A DNA stretch of 64,000 nucleotides from Janthinobacterium sp. 344 (GTDB taxonomy: Bacteria > Pseudomonadota > Gammaproteobacteria > Burkholderiales > Burkholderiaceae_D), in contig NZ_FOKL01000012.1 in NCBI RefSeq assembly GCF_900112025.1, forward strand, positions 62,001-126,000, given 5' to 3'. Below are positions 33,188 through 42,351 of the stretch, in pieces. Both the position numbers and the translations under genes were made by a program. Below the pieces are notes generated by a model, which saw nothing but the letters and a program-made list of their open reading frames with translations, ran no database searches and was not told the DNA's origin. Within the stretch, counting starts at the first letter, position 1; each line of letters opens with the position of its first letter.

Positions 33188-34513
33188 TTAATCCTGTGAC
33201 ATCAGTTGTTCGATTTCAGCCACGCTCTTGGGCGCCGTGCTGAAAACTTCATGGCCTTGCGGCGTGACCAGCACGTCGTCCTCGATGCGGATGCCCGTAT
33301 GCCAGAACTGTTCCGGCACGCCCGCGCCGGGACGCACGTAGATGCCCGGTTCCACCGTCAGCACCATGCCCGCTTCGAGGGGGCGCCATGGCTTGCCGGG
33401 CGCGCCCGTGTCGCGGTAGGCGCCCACGTCGTGCACGTCCATGCCCAGCCAGTGGCTGGTGCCGTGCATATAGAAGGGCAGGTAGCTCTTGTCGGCGATG
33501 ACGTCCTGCGCGCTGCCGCTTTTTTGCCGGTCCAGCAAGCCCAGGTCCAGCATGCCCTGCGCCAGCACCTGCACGGCCGCTTCGTGGATGGCGCTGTGCG
33601 GCAGGCCGGGGCGCACCATGTCCAGCGCCGCCTGCTGCGCCGCCAGCACCAGTTCATACAGGGCCCGCTGCGGGCCGCTGAAGCGGCCGTTGACGGGATA
33701 CGTGCGCGTGATGTCGGAGGCGTAGCCGTCGAGTTCGCAGCCGGCGTCGATCAAGACCAGCTCGCCGTCTTTCAATACCGCGTTGTTGGCGCTGTAATGC
33801 AGGATGCAGGCGTTGTCGCCGCCGGCCACGATCGAGGAGTAGGCGGGAAATTGCGCGCCGCTGCGGCGAAATTCGTACAGCAGCTCCGCTTCCAGCGCGT
33901 ATTCGTGCAGGCCGGGCCGCGTGGCGCGCATGGCGCGCGCGTGCGCCGCGCTGGAGATGGCGGCGGCGCGGCGCATCAGCTGCTGTTCTTCCGGGTCTTT
34001 CAGCAGGCGCATGGCGTCGAGCATGCCATGGATGTCATGCGCGATGGCCGGCGCCGTGACGCCGCTGCGCGCCTTCTGGCGCACATTGTTTCGCCACACC
34101 TTGACCTGCGCATCGAGGCTGCCGCCCAGCGCATAGTAAATGGCGGGGGCGTCAGCCAGCAGGCGCGTCATTTCCGCATCGAGTTCCTCGATGGGGAAGG
34201 CCGCGTCAAAGCCGAAGGTGGCGCGCGCCGCCTCGGGACCATGGCGGAAACCATCCCAGATTTCGCGTTCCGTGTTCTTGGCGCGGCAAAACAGGATGGC
34301 GCGCGCGGGCGCCGTGGCGCTGGCGGCCACCAGGGCCACGGCGCTGTCGGGCTCCGTAAAACCGCTGAGGTAATAAAAATAGCTGTCGTGGCGGTACGGA
34401 TAATCGCAATCGCTGTTGCGCGGCACTTCGGGCGCCGTGGCGAGGATGGCCACGCCGCCGGGCAGCATCTGCGCCAGCAGCGCCGCGCGCCGCGCCGCGT
34501 AGTTGGCCATCAT
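33188..34513 (-). CDS. pepP: Xaa-Pro aminopeptidase (aminopeptidase P)
   Basis: 441 residues, equal to E. coli PepP. The N-terminal domain includes NSDCDYPYRHDSYFYYLSGF. The dinuclear metal site of the pita-bread fold is built from VLIDAGCELDGYASDITRTYP (two Asp), the His in MHGTSHWLGMDVHD, and later Glu residues in VLTVEPGIY and IRIEDD. It removes N-terminal residues preceding proline. The start at 34513 overlaps the murU stop (ATGA), so a longer upstream reading is not needed. Confidence 0.95.
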   Translation of the reverse strand: MMANYAARRAALLAQMLPGGVAILATAPEVPRNSDCDYPYRHDSYFYYLSGFTEPDSAVALVAASATAPARAILFCRAKNTEREIWDGFRHGPEAARATFGFDAAFPIEELDAEMTRLLADAPAIYYALGGSLDAQVKVWRNNVRQKARSGVTAPAIAHDIHGMLDAMRLLKDPEEQQLMRRAAAISSAAHARAMRATRPGLHEYALEAELLYEFRRSGAQFPAYSSIVAGGDNACILHYSANNAVLKDGELVLIDAGCELDGYASDITRTYPVNGRFSGPQRALYELVLAAQQAALDMVRPGLPHSAIHEAAVQVLAQGMLDLGLLDRQKSGSAQDVIADKSYLPFYMHGTSHWLGMDVHDVGAYRDTGAPGKPWRPLEAGMVLTVEPGIYVRPGAGVPEQFWHTGIRIEDDVLVTPQGHEVFSTAPKSVAEIEQLMSQD

Positions 34514-35229
34514 GCCGCCGGCGCCCTGGCTGTCGCGCCGTTGAGCGCGTCGAGCTGCTTTGGGGTGCCGACATTGGTCCACTCGCCCGTATACACTTCG
34601 CCGCCCACGCGGCCCTGGTCCGCATACTGGCGCAGCAGGTCGCCCAGCCTGGCGTGGCTGCCCGGCGCGATGCCGTCGAACATCTCGGGACGGTAGACGC
34701 CGATGTTGGCGAAGGTCCATTTGGGCTCGTCCGTATTGTTGATCGAGAACAAGGTCAGGCCGAAGTCGCCTTTCGGGTGAAAGTCGGGATTGGGCACCAG
34801 GTAGGTCCAGGCGATGTCGCGCTGGTCGGCCGGGTACGGCGTGCCCAGCACATCCTTGTCGGCCAGCACGTCGAGCACTTGCTTGAAATCAAAATAGGGG
34901 CAATAGATGTCGCCGGAAATGGCGAGGAACGGTTCCTCGCCCAGCAGGTGGCGCGCCTGGGCGATGCCGCCCGCCGTTTCCAGCGGGGTGGTCTCGGGCG
35001 AGTAGGCGATGCGCGCGCCATACGCGCTGCCGTCGCCCAGGGTTTCCTCGATCAGGTGGCCCAGGTGCGCATGGTTGATGACGATGTCCGTGATGCCGGC
35101 GCGCACCAGGTTCAGCACGTGCCAGACGATCAGCGGACGGCCGCGCACTTTCAGCAGCGGTTTGGGGCAGGTATCGGTGAGCGGACGCATCCGTTCACCG
35201 CGGCCTGCGGCGAAGATCATGGCTTTCAT
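34510..35229 (-). CDS. murU: N-acetylmuramate alpha-1-phosphate uridylyltransferase
   Basis: 239 residues. Nucleotidyltransferase signature AAGRGERMRPLTDTCPKPLL at the N-terminus, then AISGDIYCP with the metal-binding Asp. In Pseudomonas, MurU turns MurNAc-1-P into UDP-MurNAc, bypassing fosfomycin-sensitive MurA, and is encoded beside amgK as here. The start at 35229 begins the fold; a longer reading upstream is not conserved. The gap to amgK contains repeat copy D. Confidence 0.9.
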   Translation of the reverse strand: MKAMIFAAGRGERMRPLTDTCPKPLLKVRGRPLIVWHVLNLVRAGITDIVINHAHLGHLIEETLGDGSAYGARIAYSPETTPLETAGGIAQARHLLGEEPFLAISGDIYCPYFDFKQVLDVLADKDVLGTPYPADQRDIAWTYLVPNPDFHPKGDFGLTLFSINNTDEPKWTFANIGVYRPEMFDGIAPGSHARLGDLLRQYADQGRVGGEVYTGEWTNVGTPKQLDALNGATARAPAA

Positions 35230-35305
35230 GGTGGAACTCGTTTTCTGTGTCGTTCGGTAAAGGTTGCGTGGCACGAGCCGCACAATAAGTTAATTCTGCA
35301 GTTAC

Positions 35306-35425
35306 GACACCGGACAAAACCGTAGCGAGCGGCAGTGATTTGTGGCCGAGAAGCGCAACCGTACTGGAGTACGGTGAGCATCGCCGGCCGCAAAGCGCGA
35401 CGCGCAGTAGGTTTTGGCCGGTGTC
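35306..35425 (-). repeat. 120-bp dispersed TIR element, copy D
   Basis: Left end GACACCGGACAAAACC and right end GGTTTTGGCCGGTGTC are inverted repeats matching at 15 of 16, the best conserved copy. The central stem ACCGTACT-GG-AGTACGGT is at 35358-35375. It lies between amgK and murU, 1 base from the TGA stop (35427-35429) of amgK, so it is probably transcribed inside an operon. Confidence 0.9.
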
Positions 35426-35426
35426 A

Positions 35427-36494
35427 TCAGAATGTGTAGCCCACTTGTGGGGTCTTATTTTCCAGCGCGTCCAATAAGCGCACCAGCGGCTTGAGTTCCG
35501 TGTAGCGGTTGGCCGTCTTGCGCACGTAGTCGAGCACGGTTGGCAGGTCGCCCATGTACAGGTCCTTGCCGTCGCGGTAATTCAGGCGCGCGAACAGGCC
35601 GAGGATTTTCAGGTGGCGCTGCAGGGCCGTGAATTCGAAATCGCGGTAAAAGGCATCGATGTCGGGATTCACTGGCAAGCCCAGCTGCTTGGCGCGCTGC
35701 CAGTAGCGGATCACCCAGTCCAGCACCAGCTCCTCGTCCCACTGGATATACGCGTCGCGCAGCAGCGAGGCGATGTCGTAGGTGACGGGACCGAAGACGG
35801 CGTCCTGGAAATCGAGGATGCCGGGATTCGGGATCGAACCATCGTTGATGTGCATCAAATTGCGCGAGTGGTAGTCGCGGTGCATGAATACTTGCTGTTG
35901 CGACAAGATATTCGCCGTGATGGCTTCGAAGACCTTGTCCAGCTGGGTCTGTTGTACATCCGTCAAGGTGGCGCCCAGGTGCTTGCCGATGAACCATTCC
36001 GGGAACAGATGCATTTCGCGCAGGATGAAGGCACGGTCGAATTCGGGCAGCACGTCGGGCTGGCTGGCCAGCTGGATTTTCATCAAGGATTCCAGCGCTT
36101 CGGCGTACAGCACGCTGGCGTTGTCATGGTTCAGGGCATCGAGGTAGGTGGTCGTGCCCAGGTCGGACAGCAGCAGGAAGCCGTTGTCCAGGTCTTGCGC
36201 GATGATCTCGGGCACGGACACGCCGGCCGCTTTCAGCAAGCCGGCCACCTTGACAAAGGCGGGCACGTTTTCGCGCTCGGGCGGCGCATCCATGGCGATC
36301 AGTGTGCTTCCTGGCAATGTTGTGTTGCCTGGCAGCACGTCGAGACGGTAGTAGCGGCGGAAGCTGGCATCGCTGGAAGCGGGGCGGGCAGATTCGGGCG
36401 CGACGAGGTTCAGCGAGGTCAACCAGGCTTTCAACAGGGTCAGGCGAGCGTCGGCTTGGGCTGGCGCGGTGGAGGAATTGGAAGAGAATGACAT
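35427..36494 (-). CDS. amgK: N-acetylmuramate/N-acetylglucosamine anomeric kinase
   Basis: 355 residues. Aminoglycoside-phosphotransferase fold: SDASFRRYYRL in the nucleotide-binding lobe, catalytic loop MHRDYHSRNLM (near residue 205) and metal-binding Asp in ILDFQDAVFGP. AmgK phosphorylates MurNAc at C1 in wall recycling, feeding MurU. The reading frame stays open far upstream across lptD on the other strand; the ATG at 36494 is where the family begins. Divergent from lptD, as in Pseudomonas. Confidence 0.9.
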   Translation of the reverse strand: MSFSSNSSTAPAQADARLTLLKAWLTSLNLVAPESARPASSDASFRRYYRLDVLPGNTTLPGSTLIAMDAPPERENVPAFVKVAGLLKAAGVSVPEIIAQDLDNGFLLLSDLGTTTYLDALNHDNASVLYAEALESLMKIQLASQPDVLPEFDRAFILREMHLFPEWFIGKHLGATLTDVQQTQLDKVFEAITANILSQQQVFMHRDYHSRNLMHINDGSIPNPGILDFQDAVFGPVTYDIASLLRDAYIQWDEELVLDWVIRYWQRAKQLGLPVNPDIDAFYRDFEFTALQRHLKILGLFARLNYRDGKDLYMGDLPTVLDYVRKTANRYTELKPLVRLLDALENKTPQVGYTF

Positions 36495-36534
36495 TAAGCG
36501 GCCTGTGGAATCGGGTTGATGGTGCGTATTCCCA

Positions 36535-36540
36535 TATAAT
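36535..36540 (+). promoter_or_regulatory. Possible -10 element of lptD
   Basis: A perfect TATAAT 54 bases before the lptD start, in the short AT-rich gap between the divergent amgK and lptD genes. I see no convincing -35 at 17-base spacing. Confidence 0.4.
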
Positions 36541-36593
36541 AAGGGATTCAAATTAAAAAATCGCCTGTCAATGGTGCTTGCCCCTTCCAATTC

Positions 36594-38843
36594 ATGAGCT
36601 GGTTTTCGGCCTCCCCCCCTTCGCAGCGCTGGGCTTTCGCCATCAGCGCGCTCGTCGCCGCCACGACGGTGCCTGTTCACGCCCAGAAGGCACCGCGTCC
36701 CGTGCATGTGGAAGACCCGGACGCGCCTACCGTCATGACGGCGGAAAGCATGAACGGGCGACCGGAACGGGAGATCAATCTTGACAATAATGTCGTGATT
36801 GAACGCGGAAAAACCACAAAAATGACGGCCGATACAGCTTGTTACAAACAAGTTGAAGATCAGTTCGAGGCGGAAGGCCATATCAAGATGTGGCGTTTCG
36901 GCAATTACTACACGGGCGACGTGCTGAAGCTGAACATGGAGACGGGCAAGGGTTTCCTGCTCAATCCCACTTACCGCTTCGAAGTGGGCGGCGGCCAGGG
37001 CAAGGCCGAGCGCGTCGACTTCATCAATCCCGACGAGGCCAATGTCATCGACGGGACCTACAGTACCTGCGAAGGACCGAATCCGGACTGGTACCTGAAG
37101 TCGAGCACCCTGAACCTCGATACGGGCCGCGACGTGGGCACCGGCAGCAAGACCATCATTTATTTCAAGGACGTGCCGATCCTGGGCACGCCGGGCATCT
37201 CGTTCTCGCTGTCGGGCGCGCGCCGCTCGGGCTGGCTGGCGCCCACGCCAGGCTTTGCATCGAAGAACGGTTTTGAGCTGACGGTACCGTATTACGTGAA
37301 CATCGCGCCGAACCGCGACCTGACCCTGTACCCGAAATATATCCAGCGGCGCGGCATTCAGCTCGGTGCCGTCGGGCGCTACATGGGCGAGACGGATGCC
37401 GGTTTGTACAGCGGCGAGACCTCGATCGAATACCTGCCGAACGACAAGCAGACCAAGACCGACCGCTACATGATCAAGTCCAAGCATGAACAGGCGCTGG
37501 CCAAAGGCTGGACCTATGCCTGGGATCTGCGCGAAGCGTCCGACAACAATTACCCGAACGATTTTTCGAAAAACGTGGCCAGCGCCACCGAGCGCCAGCT
37601 GCTGCGCGAACTGCGTACCGATTATCGTACGGAAGACTGGAGCCTGACGGCGCGCGTGCAGAATTACCAGGTACTGCAGGATCCGGACGCGATCACCGAT
37701 CCCAGCCTTTTCGTGACCCGCCCGTATGACCGTTTGCCATCGGTGAATTTCCACGCCGGTAAATATGACGTCTGGGGCGGTTTTGACTGGAGCTTCGATG
37801 CGGAAGCGACGCGTTTCTCGCACCCGACCCTGGTGCAGGGGTCGCGCGTGGTGGCCGTGCCGCAAGTGAGTTTCCCCATCGTCCGGCCTGGCTATTTCGT
37901 CACGCCCAAGCTGATGCTGAACGCCAGCGCCTACCAGCTCGACAACAATGCCACGACCAAGGCGCAGTTCCCGAATACCTCGTTGACGCGCGCCGTGCCG
38001 ACGTTCTCGGTCGACAGCGGCCTGGTGTTTGAACGCGACACGAACCTGTTTGGTTCCAAGGGCGGCACGCAGACGCTGGAGCCGCGCCTGTTCTACGTCT
38101 ACACGCCGTACCGCGACCAGTCGCAGTTCCCGAATTTCGATACGGCCAATGGCACCTTCAACCTGACGCAGATCTTCACGGAAAACCGCTTCGTTGGCAG
38201 CGACCGTATCGGCGATGCGAACCAGGTCACGGCCGCCGTTGTCTCGCGCTTCCTGCAGCCGGACGGCGCCGAGCGCATGCGCCTGACCTTCGGCCAGCGT
38301 TTCTACTTCGCCGACCAGCGCGTGCAGCTCGATTCGAGCACGCCCGTCAACCAGTCGCGCTCGGATATCCTGCTGGCGGCAACGGGCCGCGTGTCGGAGA
38401 CTTGGACCGTCGACAGCCTGGTGCAGTACAATCCCAGCGATCGCCAGCTGATGAGTTACAACTACAGCTTGCAGTATCAGCCCGGTCCGAAAAAAGTATT
38501 GAATTTCAGTAATCGTTTCCAACGTGGCAGCTTGCGCAATGCGGAAGTGTCGACCCAATGGCCGTTGACGGACCGCCTGTATGGCGTGGGCCGCATCAGT
38601 TACTCGTTGCTGGACCGGCGCATGCTGGAAAGCCTGATCGGCCTGGAATACAAGGGCGATTGCTGGGTATTTCGCATGGGGGCGCAGCGTTTCGTGACCT
38701 CGGCGAGGAATGCCTCGACGCCGATCTTCTTCCAGCTGGAATTGACGGGCTTGTCGAATGGCCTGGGCCTGGGGGCGAATGGCCTGGAAACATTTACCAA
38801 AACCATCCCTGGTTATCAGGCACTGAGCCAGCCACTCCGTTAA
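36594..38843 (+). CDS. lptD: LPS-assembly outer-membrane protein LptD
   Basis: 749 residues. A signal peptide ends at VHAQ. The N-terminal periplasmic (OstA/LptA-like) domain contains DNNVVIERGKTTKMTADTA, and the large C-terminal part is a beta barrel with GSKTIIYFKDVPILGTPGISF, a conserved LptD block. Cysteines in TACYKQ, YSTCEGP and KGDCWVF are available for the inter-domain disulfides the family needs. It inserts LPS in the outer leaflet with LptE. First gene of lptD-surA-pdxA-ksgA. Confidence 0.96.
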   Translation: MSWFSASPPSQRWAFAISALVAATTVPVHAQKAPRPVHVEDPDAPTVMTAESMNGRPEREINLDNNVVIERGKTTKMTADTACYKQVEDQFEAEGHIKMWRFGNYYTGDVLKLNMETGKGFLLNPTYRFEVGGGQGKAERVDFINPDEANVIDGTYSTCEGPNPDWYLKSSTLNLDTGRDVGTGSKTIIYFKDVPILGTPGISFSLSGARRSGWLAPTPGFASKNGFELTVPYYVNIAPNRDLTLYPKYIQRRGIQLGAVGRYMGETDAGLYSGETSIEYLPNDKQTKTDRYMIKSKHEQALAKGWTYAWDLREASDNNYPNDFSKNVASATERQLLRELRTDYRTEDWSLTARVQNYQVLQDPDAITDPSLFVTRPYDRLPSVNFHAGKYDVWGGFDWSFDAEATRFSHPTLVQGSRVVAVPQVSFPIVRPGYFVTPKLMLNASAYQLDNNATTKAQFPNTSLTRAVPTFSVDSGLVFERDTNLFGSKGGTQTLEPRLFYVYTPYRDQSQFPNFDTANGTFNLTQIFTENRFVGSDRIGDANQVTAAVVSRFLQPDGAERMRLTFGQRFYFADQRVQLDSSTPVNQSRSDILLAATGRVSETWTVDSLVQYNPSDRQLMSYNYSLQYQPGPKKVLNFSNRFQRGSLRNAEVSTQWPLTDRLYGVGRISYSLLDRRMLESLIGLEYKGDCWVFRMGAQRFVTSARNASTPIFFQLELTGLSNGLGLGANGLETFTKTIPGYQALSQPLR

Positions 38844-38931
38844 GATGGTCACCGTTGCCGCCGCCGGACTCCCCGGCGCTGGCACAAACCGGTTTTTTTA
38901 TTCACTTGAACTCATGAGCGCTCTACACATT

Positions 38932-40365
38932 ATGCGTAATGCCAGTATGCACCAACTCAAAATTGCCACGGTCTTGTTGTGCGCCATCTCCGGCGCCACG
39001 GCCAGTAGTGTCTGGGCGCAACAGGCTGCGCCAGCGCCTGCCGCCACGCCAGCGGCTGCCACGCCGGCCGTCGCAGCCAAACCTGCCGCTGCGCCAGTCA
39101 AGGGTTTCACGCCGCCCGCGTCGAGCAGCGGCCAGACCATCGATGCCATCGCCGTCGTCGTCAATGACGATGTCATCACGCGCAATGAAGTCGCGGCCCG
39201 CATCAAGAGCGTGGAGCAGCGCATGAAGGCGCAGAACATCCCGATGCCCGACCCTGCCGACCTGCGTCGCCAGTTGCTGGAACGTATGATTGTCGAGCGC
39301 GCGCAGATGCAGCTGGCCAAGGAAATGGGCGTGCGCGTCGATGACCTGACCCTGGACCGCGCGATCGGCCGTATTGCAGAACAGCAAAAGATGACGGTAC
39401 AGGACTTGCGCAACCAGATGGAAAAGGAAGGCACGCCGTTTGCAACCTTCCGCGAAGAGATCCGCGATGAAATCATCATGCAGCGCCTGCGCGAGCATGA
39501 AGTCGATGCCAAGATCCAGATCTCCGATTCGGAAGTGGACAACTTCCTGGAAGCGGAAAAAGCGGCCGCCAGCGAGCAGGTCGAGCTGAACCTGGCGCAG
39601 ATTCTCGTGCGCATCCCGGAAAACTCCAGCCCGGAACAGATCGCCGCGCGCCGCGCGCGCGCCGAAGAAGTCAGCCGCCAGTTGCGCACGGGCGCCGATT
39701 TCGGCAAGATGGCCGCCACCTATTCCGATGCCAGCGATGCGCTGAGCGGCGGCGATATCGGCTGGCGCAATAGCGACCGCCTGCCGCCCCTGTTCACGGA
39801 ACAGCTGCTGAAGCTGAAGCCGGGCCAGATCACGCCTATCATCAAGAGCAATACGGGTTTCCATATCCTCAAGCTGGTGGACCGCCGCAGTGCCGCCGAG
39901 GCGCAGGCCGTGGCCGCCGTGCAGCAGACGCATGCGCGCCATATCCTGCTGAAAGTGACGCCGACCCTGTCGGCTGCCGAAGCCAAGCGTAAATTGCTGG
40001 AATTGAAAGAGCGCCTCGACAACAAGGCGGCCAAGTTCGAAGACCTGGCTCGCCTGTTCTCGAACGACGGCTCGGCGGCCAAGGGCGGCGACCTGGGCTG
40101 GCTGTATCCGGGCGACACCGTGCCGGAATTCGAAACGGCGATGAATGCATTGAAACCTGGCGAAATCAGCGAGCCGATCGAATCGAGCTTTGGTTTCCAC
40201 CTGATTGAAGTGCTGGAGCGCAAGAGCGACGACGTCTCGAAAGAGAAGCAGCGCGCCGCCGCACGCAATGCCTTGCGCGAGCGCAAGCTGGAAGAAGCGA
40301 CGGAAAACTGGGCCCGCGAAGTACGCGACCGCGCCTACGTCGAATTCCGCCCGGACGACCAGTAA
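38932..40365 (+). CDS. surA: Periplasmic peptidyl-prolyl isomerase SurA
   Basis: 477 residues. Signal peptide ending SSVWAQ, an Ala/Pro-rich linker, the SurA N-domain (IDAIAVVVNDDVITRNEV), then two parvulin domains (about residues 200-300 with LNLAQILVRIP, and 315-420 with ARHILLKVTPTLS). It chaperones outer-membrane proteins such as LptD. Start uncertain between ATGs at 38914, 38932 and 38947; none has a good ribosome site. An AAACCGGTTT palindrome with a T-run (38886-38897) lies between lptD and surA and might attenuate. Confidence 0.93.
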   Translation: MRNASMHQLKIATVLLCAISGATASSVWAQQAAPAPAATPAAATPAVAAKPAAAPVKGFTPPASSSGQTIDAIAVVVNDDVITRNEVAARIKSVEQRMKAQNIPMPDPADLRRQLLERMIVERAQMQLAKEMGVRVDDLTLDRAIGRIAEQQKMTVQDLRNQMEKEGTPFATFREEIRDEIIMQRLREHEVDAKIQISDSEVDNFLEAEKAAASEQVELNLAQILVRIPENSSPEQIAARRARAEEVSRQLRTGADFGKMAATYSDASDALSGGDIGWRNSDRLPPLFTEQLLKLKPGQITPIIKSNTGFHILKLVDRRSAAEAQAVAAVQQTHARHILLKVTPTLSAAEAKRKLLELKERLDNKAAKFEDLARLFSNDGSAAKGGDLGWLYPGDTVPEFETAMNALKPGEISEPIESSFGFHLIEVLERKSDDVSKEKQRAAARNALRERKLEEATENWAREVRDRAYVEFRPDDQ

Positions 40366-40384
40366 TGCCGATGACTGTTTGCGC

Positions 40385-41434
40385 ATGAGTCATTTGCCCG
40401 CACCACGCCGTCCCGCCATCGCCATCACCTGTGGCGAGCCGGCCGGTGTCGGCCCGGAAATCTCCATCCGCGCCGCCTGGGCCATGCGCGACGAGGTCAA
40501 CTGTATCCTGCTGGGCGACGCCGCCTTCCTGGCGCTGACGGCCAGCCTGATCGACCCGGACATCCGCCTGGCGGCGCTGTCGCTGCAAGCCGTGCGCAAC
40601 AGCGGCTTGCCGCAGTTCGGCCCCGGCCGCCTGGCCGTGATCGATATTCCCACCGTGAACAACGTCATCCCTGGCGTGCTCGACAAGGAAAACGGGCGGG
40701 CCGTGCTTGCCACCCTGGACGCGGCCGTGGAAGGTGTTCAAGCCGGCTGGTTCGGCGCCATGGTCACGGCGCCCTTGCAAAAGAGCACGATCAACGACGC
40801 CGGCGTGGCCTTTTCCGGCCACACGGAATACCTGGCGGAAAAAACCGGCACGCCGCAGGTGGTGATGATGCTGGCCGGCGAGCCCGGCCATGGCGAACCG
40901 ACCCTGCGCGTGGCGCTGGCCACCACGCATCTGCCCTTGAAGGACGTGTCCGCCGCCATCACCCTGGACAGCCTGGCCGTCACGCTGGATATCATTCAGC
41001 TCGATTTGCAACAGAAATTCGGCATCGCCGCGCCGCGCATCCTCGTTACCGGCCTGAACCCGCATGCGGGCGAGGGCGGGTATCTGGGGCGCGAGGAAAT
41101 CGACGTCATCGCGCCGGCGATCGCCGCGGCGCAAGCGCGCGGCATCGATGCGCGCGGGCCATACCCGGCCGACACCTTGTTCCAGCACAAGTACCTGGCG
41201 GACGCCGACTGCGTGCTGGCCATGTACCACGACCAGGGCTTGCCCGTGTTGAAATACGCCACCTTCGGGCGCGGCATCAATATCACCCTGGGTTTGCCGC
41301 TGATCCGCACCTCGGTCGACCACGGCACGGCGCTGGACCTGGCCGCGCAGGGCCTCGGCCTGGCCGATTGCCACAGCATGGAGCAGGCGCTGCAAACGGC
41401 GCTCGGCATGCTGCGCGCCAGCACCCGCGCCTGA
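40385..41434 (+). CDS. pdxA: 4-hydroxythreonine-4-phosphate dehydrogenase
   Basis: 349 residues. Starts with AIAITCGEPAGVGPEI, the PdxA signature. Metal-binding histidines are in FSGHTEYLAE, LNPHAGEGG and AMYHDQGLPVLKY. It oxidises 4-phosphohydroxy-threonine in pyridoxal phosphate synthesis. ATG at 40385 is 19 bases past surA. surA-pdxA-ksgA order is the same as in E. coli and Pseudomonas. Confidence 0.96.
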   Translation: MSHLPAPRRPAIAITCGEPAGVGPEISIRAAWAMRDEVNCILLGDAAFLALTASLIDPDIRLAALSLQAVRNSGLPQFGPGRLAVIDIPTVNNVIPGVLDKENGRAVLATLDAAVEGVQAGWFGAMVTAPLQKSTINDAGVAFSGHTEYLAEKTGTPQVVMMLAGEPGHGEPTLRVALATTHLPLKDVSAAITLDSLAVTLDIIQLDLQQKFGIAAPRILVTGLNPHAGEGGYLGREEIDVIAPAIAAAQARGIDARGPYPADTLFQHKYLADADCVLAMYHDQGLPVLKYATFGRGINITLGLPLIRTSVDHGTALDLAAQGLGLADCHSMEQALQTALGMLRASTRA

Positions 41435-41485
41435 TATCCACCGGTCTTACCCCGCTACACCGCCTCTAGAATAGAAAAACAGAAT

Positions 41486-42265
41486 ATGAAACACGTTGCC
41501 CGCAAACGCTTTGGCCAGAACTTCCTGCATGACCGCTTCGTCCTCGACGACATCACGGCCGCCATCGGACCGCAGCCGGACGATGCCATGGTCGAGATCG
41601 GCCCCGGCCTGGGCGCCATGACGGAGCAGCTGCTGCGCCACCTGAAGCAGATGCACGTGGTCGAGCTGGACCGCGACCTGATCGTGCGCCTGGAAAAGAC
41701 CTTCAATCCGGCCAAGCTGACGATCCACTCGGGCGATGCGCTGAAGTTTGATTTCGCGCAAATCCCCGTGCCGGCCGGCCAGAAGCTGCGCATCGTGGGC
41801 AATTTGCCGTACAACATTTCCAGCCCCCTGCTGTTCCACCTGGCGGACTTCGCGCCGCTGGTGCAGGACCAGCATTTCATGCTGCAAAAGGAAGTCGTCG
41901 AGCGCATGGTGGCCGAGCCGGGCAGCAAGGCGTATGGCCGTTTGTCCGTGATGCTGCAATGGCGCTATGACATGTCGCTGCTGTTCATCGTGCCGCCGAC
42001 GGCCTTCGATCCGCCGCCCAAAGTGGAATCGGCCATCGTGCGCATGATTCCCGTGGCCGAGCGCCTGGCGTGCGACCAGGCCACGCTGGAAGCGGTGGTC
42101 ATGAAGGCCTTCTCGCAGCGCCGCAAGGTGATCCGCAACTGCCTGGCCGGCATGTTTACGGAAGAGCAGATCAAGGCGGCCGGCATCGACCCGACCCTGC
42201 GTCCGGAAACGGTGGGGCTGGAGCAGTATGTGGCCTTGGCGAATTTGCTCAAAGCACCGCAATAA
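41486..42265 (+). CDS. rsmA: 16S rRNA dimethyladenosine transferase
   Basis: 259 residues. Also known as KsgA. RFGQNFLHD at the N-terminus, SAM motif EIGPGLGAMTEQLL, and catalytic NLPYNISSPL. It dimethylates the two adjacent adenines near the 3' end of 16S rRNA. Last gene of the lptD cluster; a GGGGTCAGACCC-type repeat follows the stop. Confidence 0.97.
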   Translation: MKHVARKRFGQNFLHDRFVLDDITAAIGPQPDDAMVEIGPGLGAMTEQLLRHLKQMHVVELDRDLIVRLEKTFNPAKLTIHSGDALKFDFAQIPVPAGQKLRIVGNLPYNISSPLLFHLADFAPLVQDQHFMLQKEVVERMVAEPGSKAYGRLSVMLQWRYDMSLLFIVPPTAFDPPPKVESAIVRMIPVAERLACDQATLEAVVMKAFSQRRKVIRNCLAGMFTEEQIKAAGIDPTLRPETVGLEQYVALANLLKAPQ

Positions 42266-42276
42266 TCGCAAGGGCT

Positions 42277-42340
42277 GGGGTCAGACCCTCTCCACCTGCA
42301 GCGCCTGAGCAGGCGTCGACGCGAACGGGGGTCTGACCCC
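42277..42340. repeat. GGGGTCAGACCC-family repeat with internal hairpin
   Basis: GGGGTCAGACCC (42277-42288) and GGGTCTGACCCC (42329-42340) are perfect inverted repeats enclosing 40 bases. The enclosed part has its own stem CGCCTG-AG-CAGGCG (42302-42315). It fills the junction between rsmA and the convergent LysR gene, where no T-run terminator is seen. Confidence 0.85.
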
Positions 42341-42351
42341 GGCAGTGGCAA

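Noticed and set aside
36495..38885. Long open frame on the minus strand opposite lptD, continuous with amgK
   Set aside because: It reads as the antisense of lptD, has low-complexity His/Arg/Gln-rich composition and no domain. High GC makes such antisense frames common; amgK starts at 36494.
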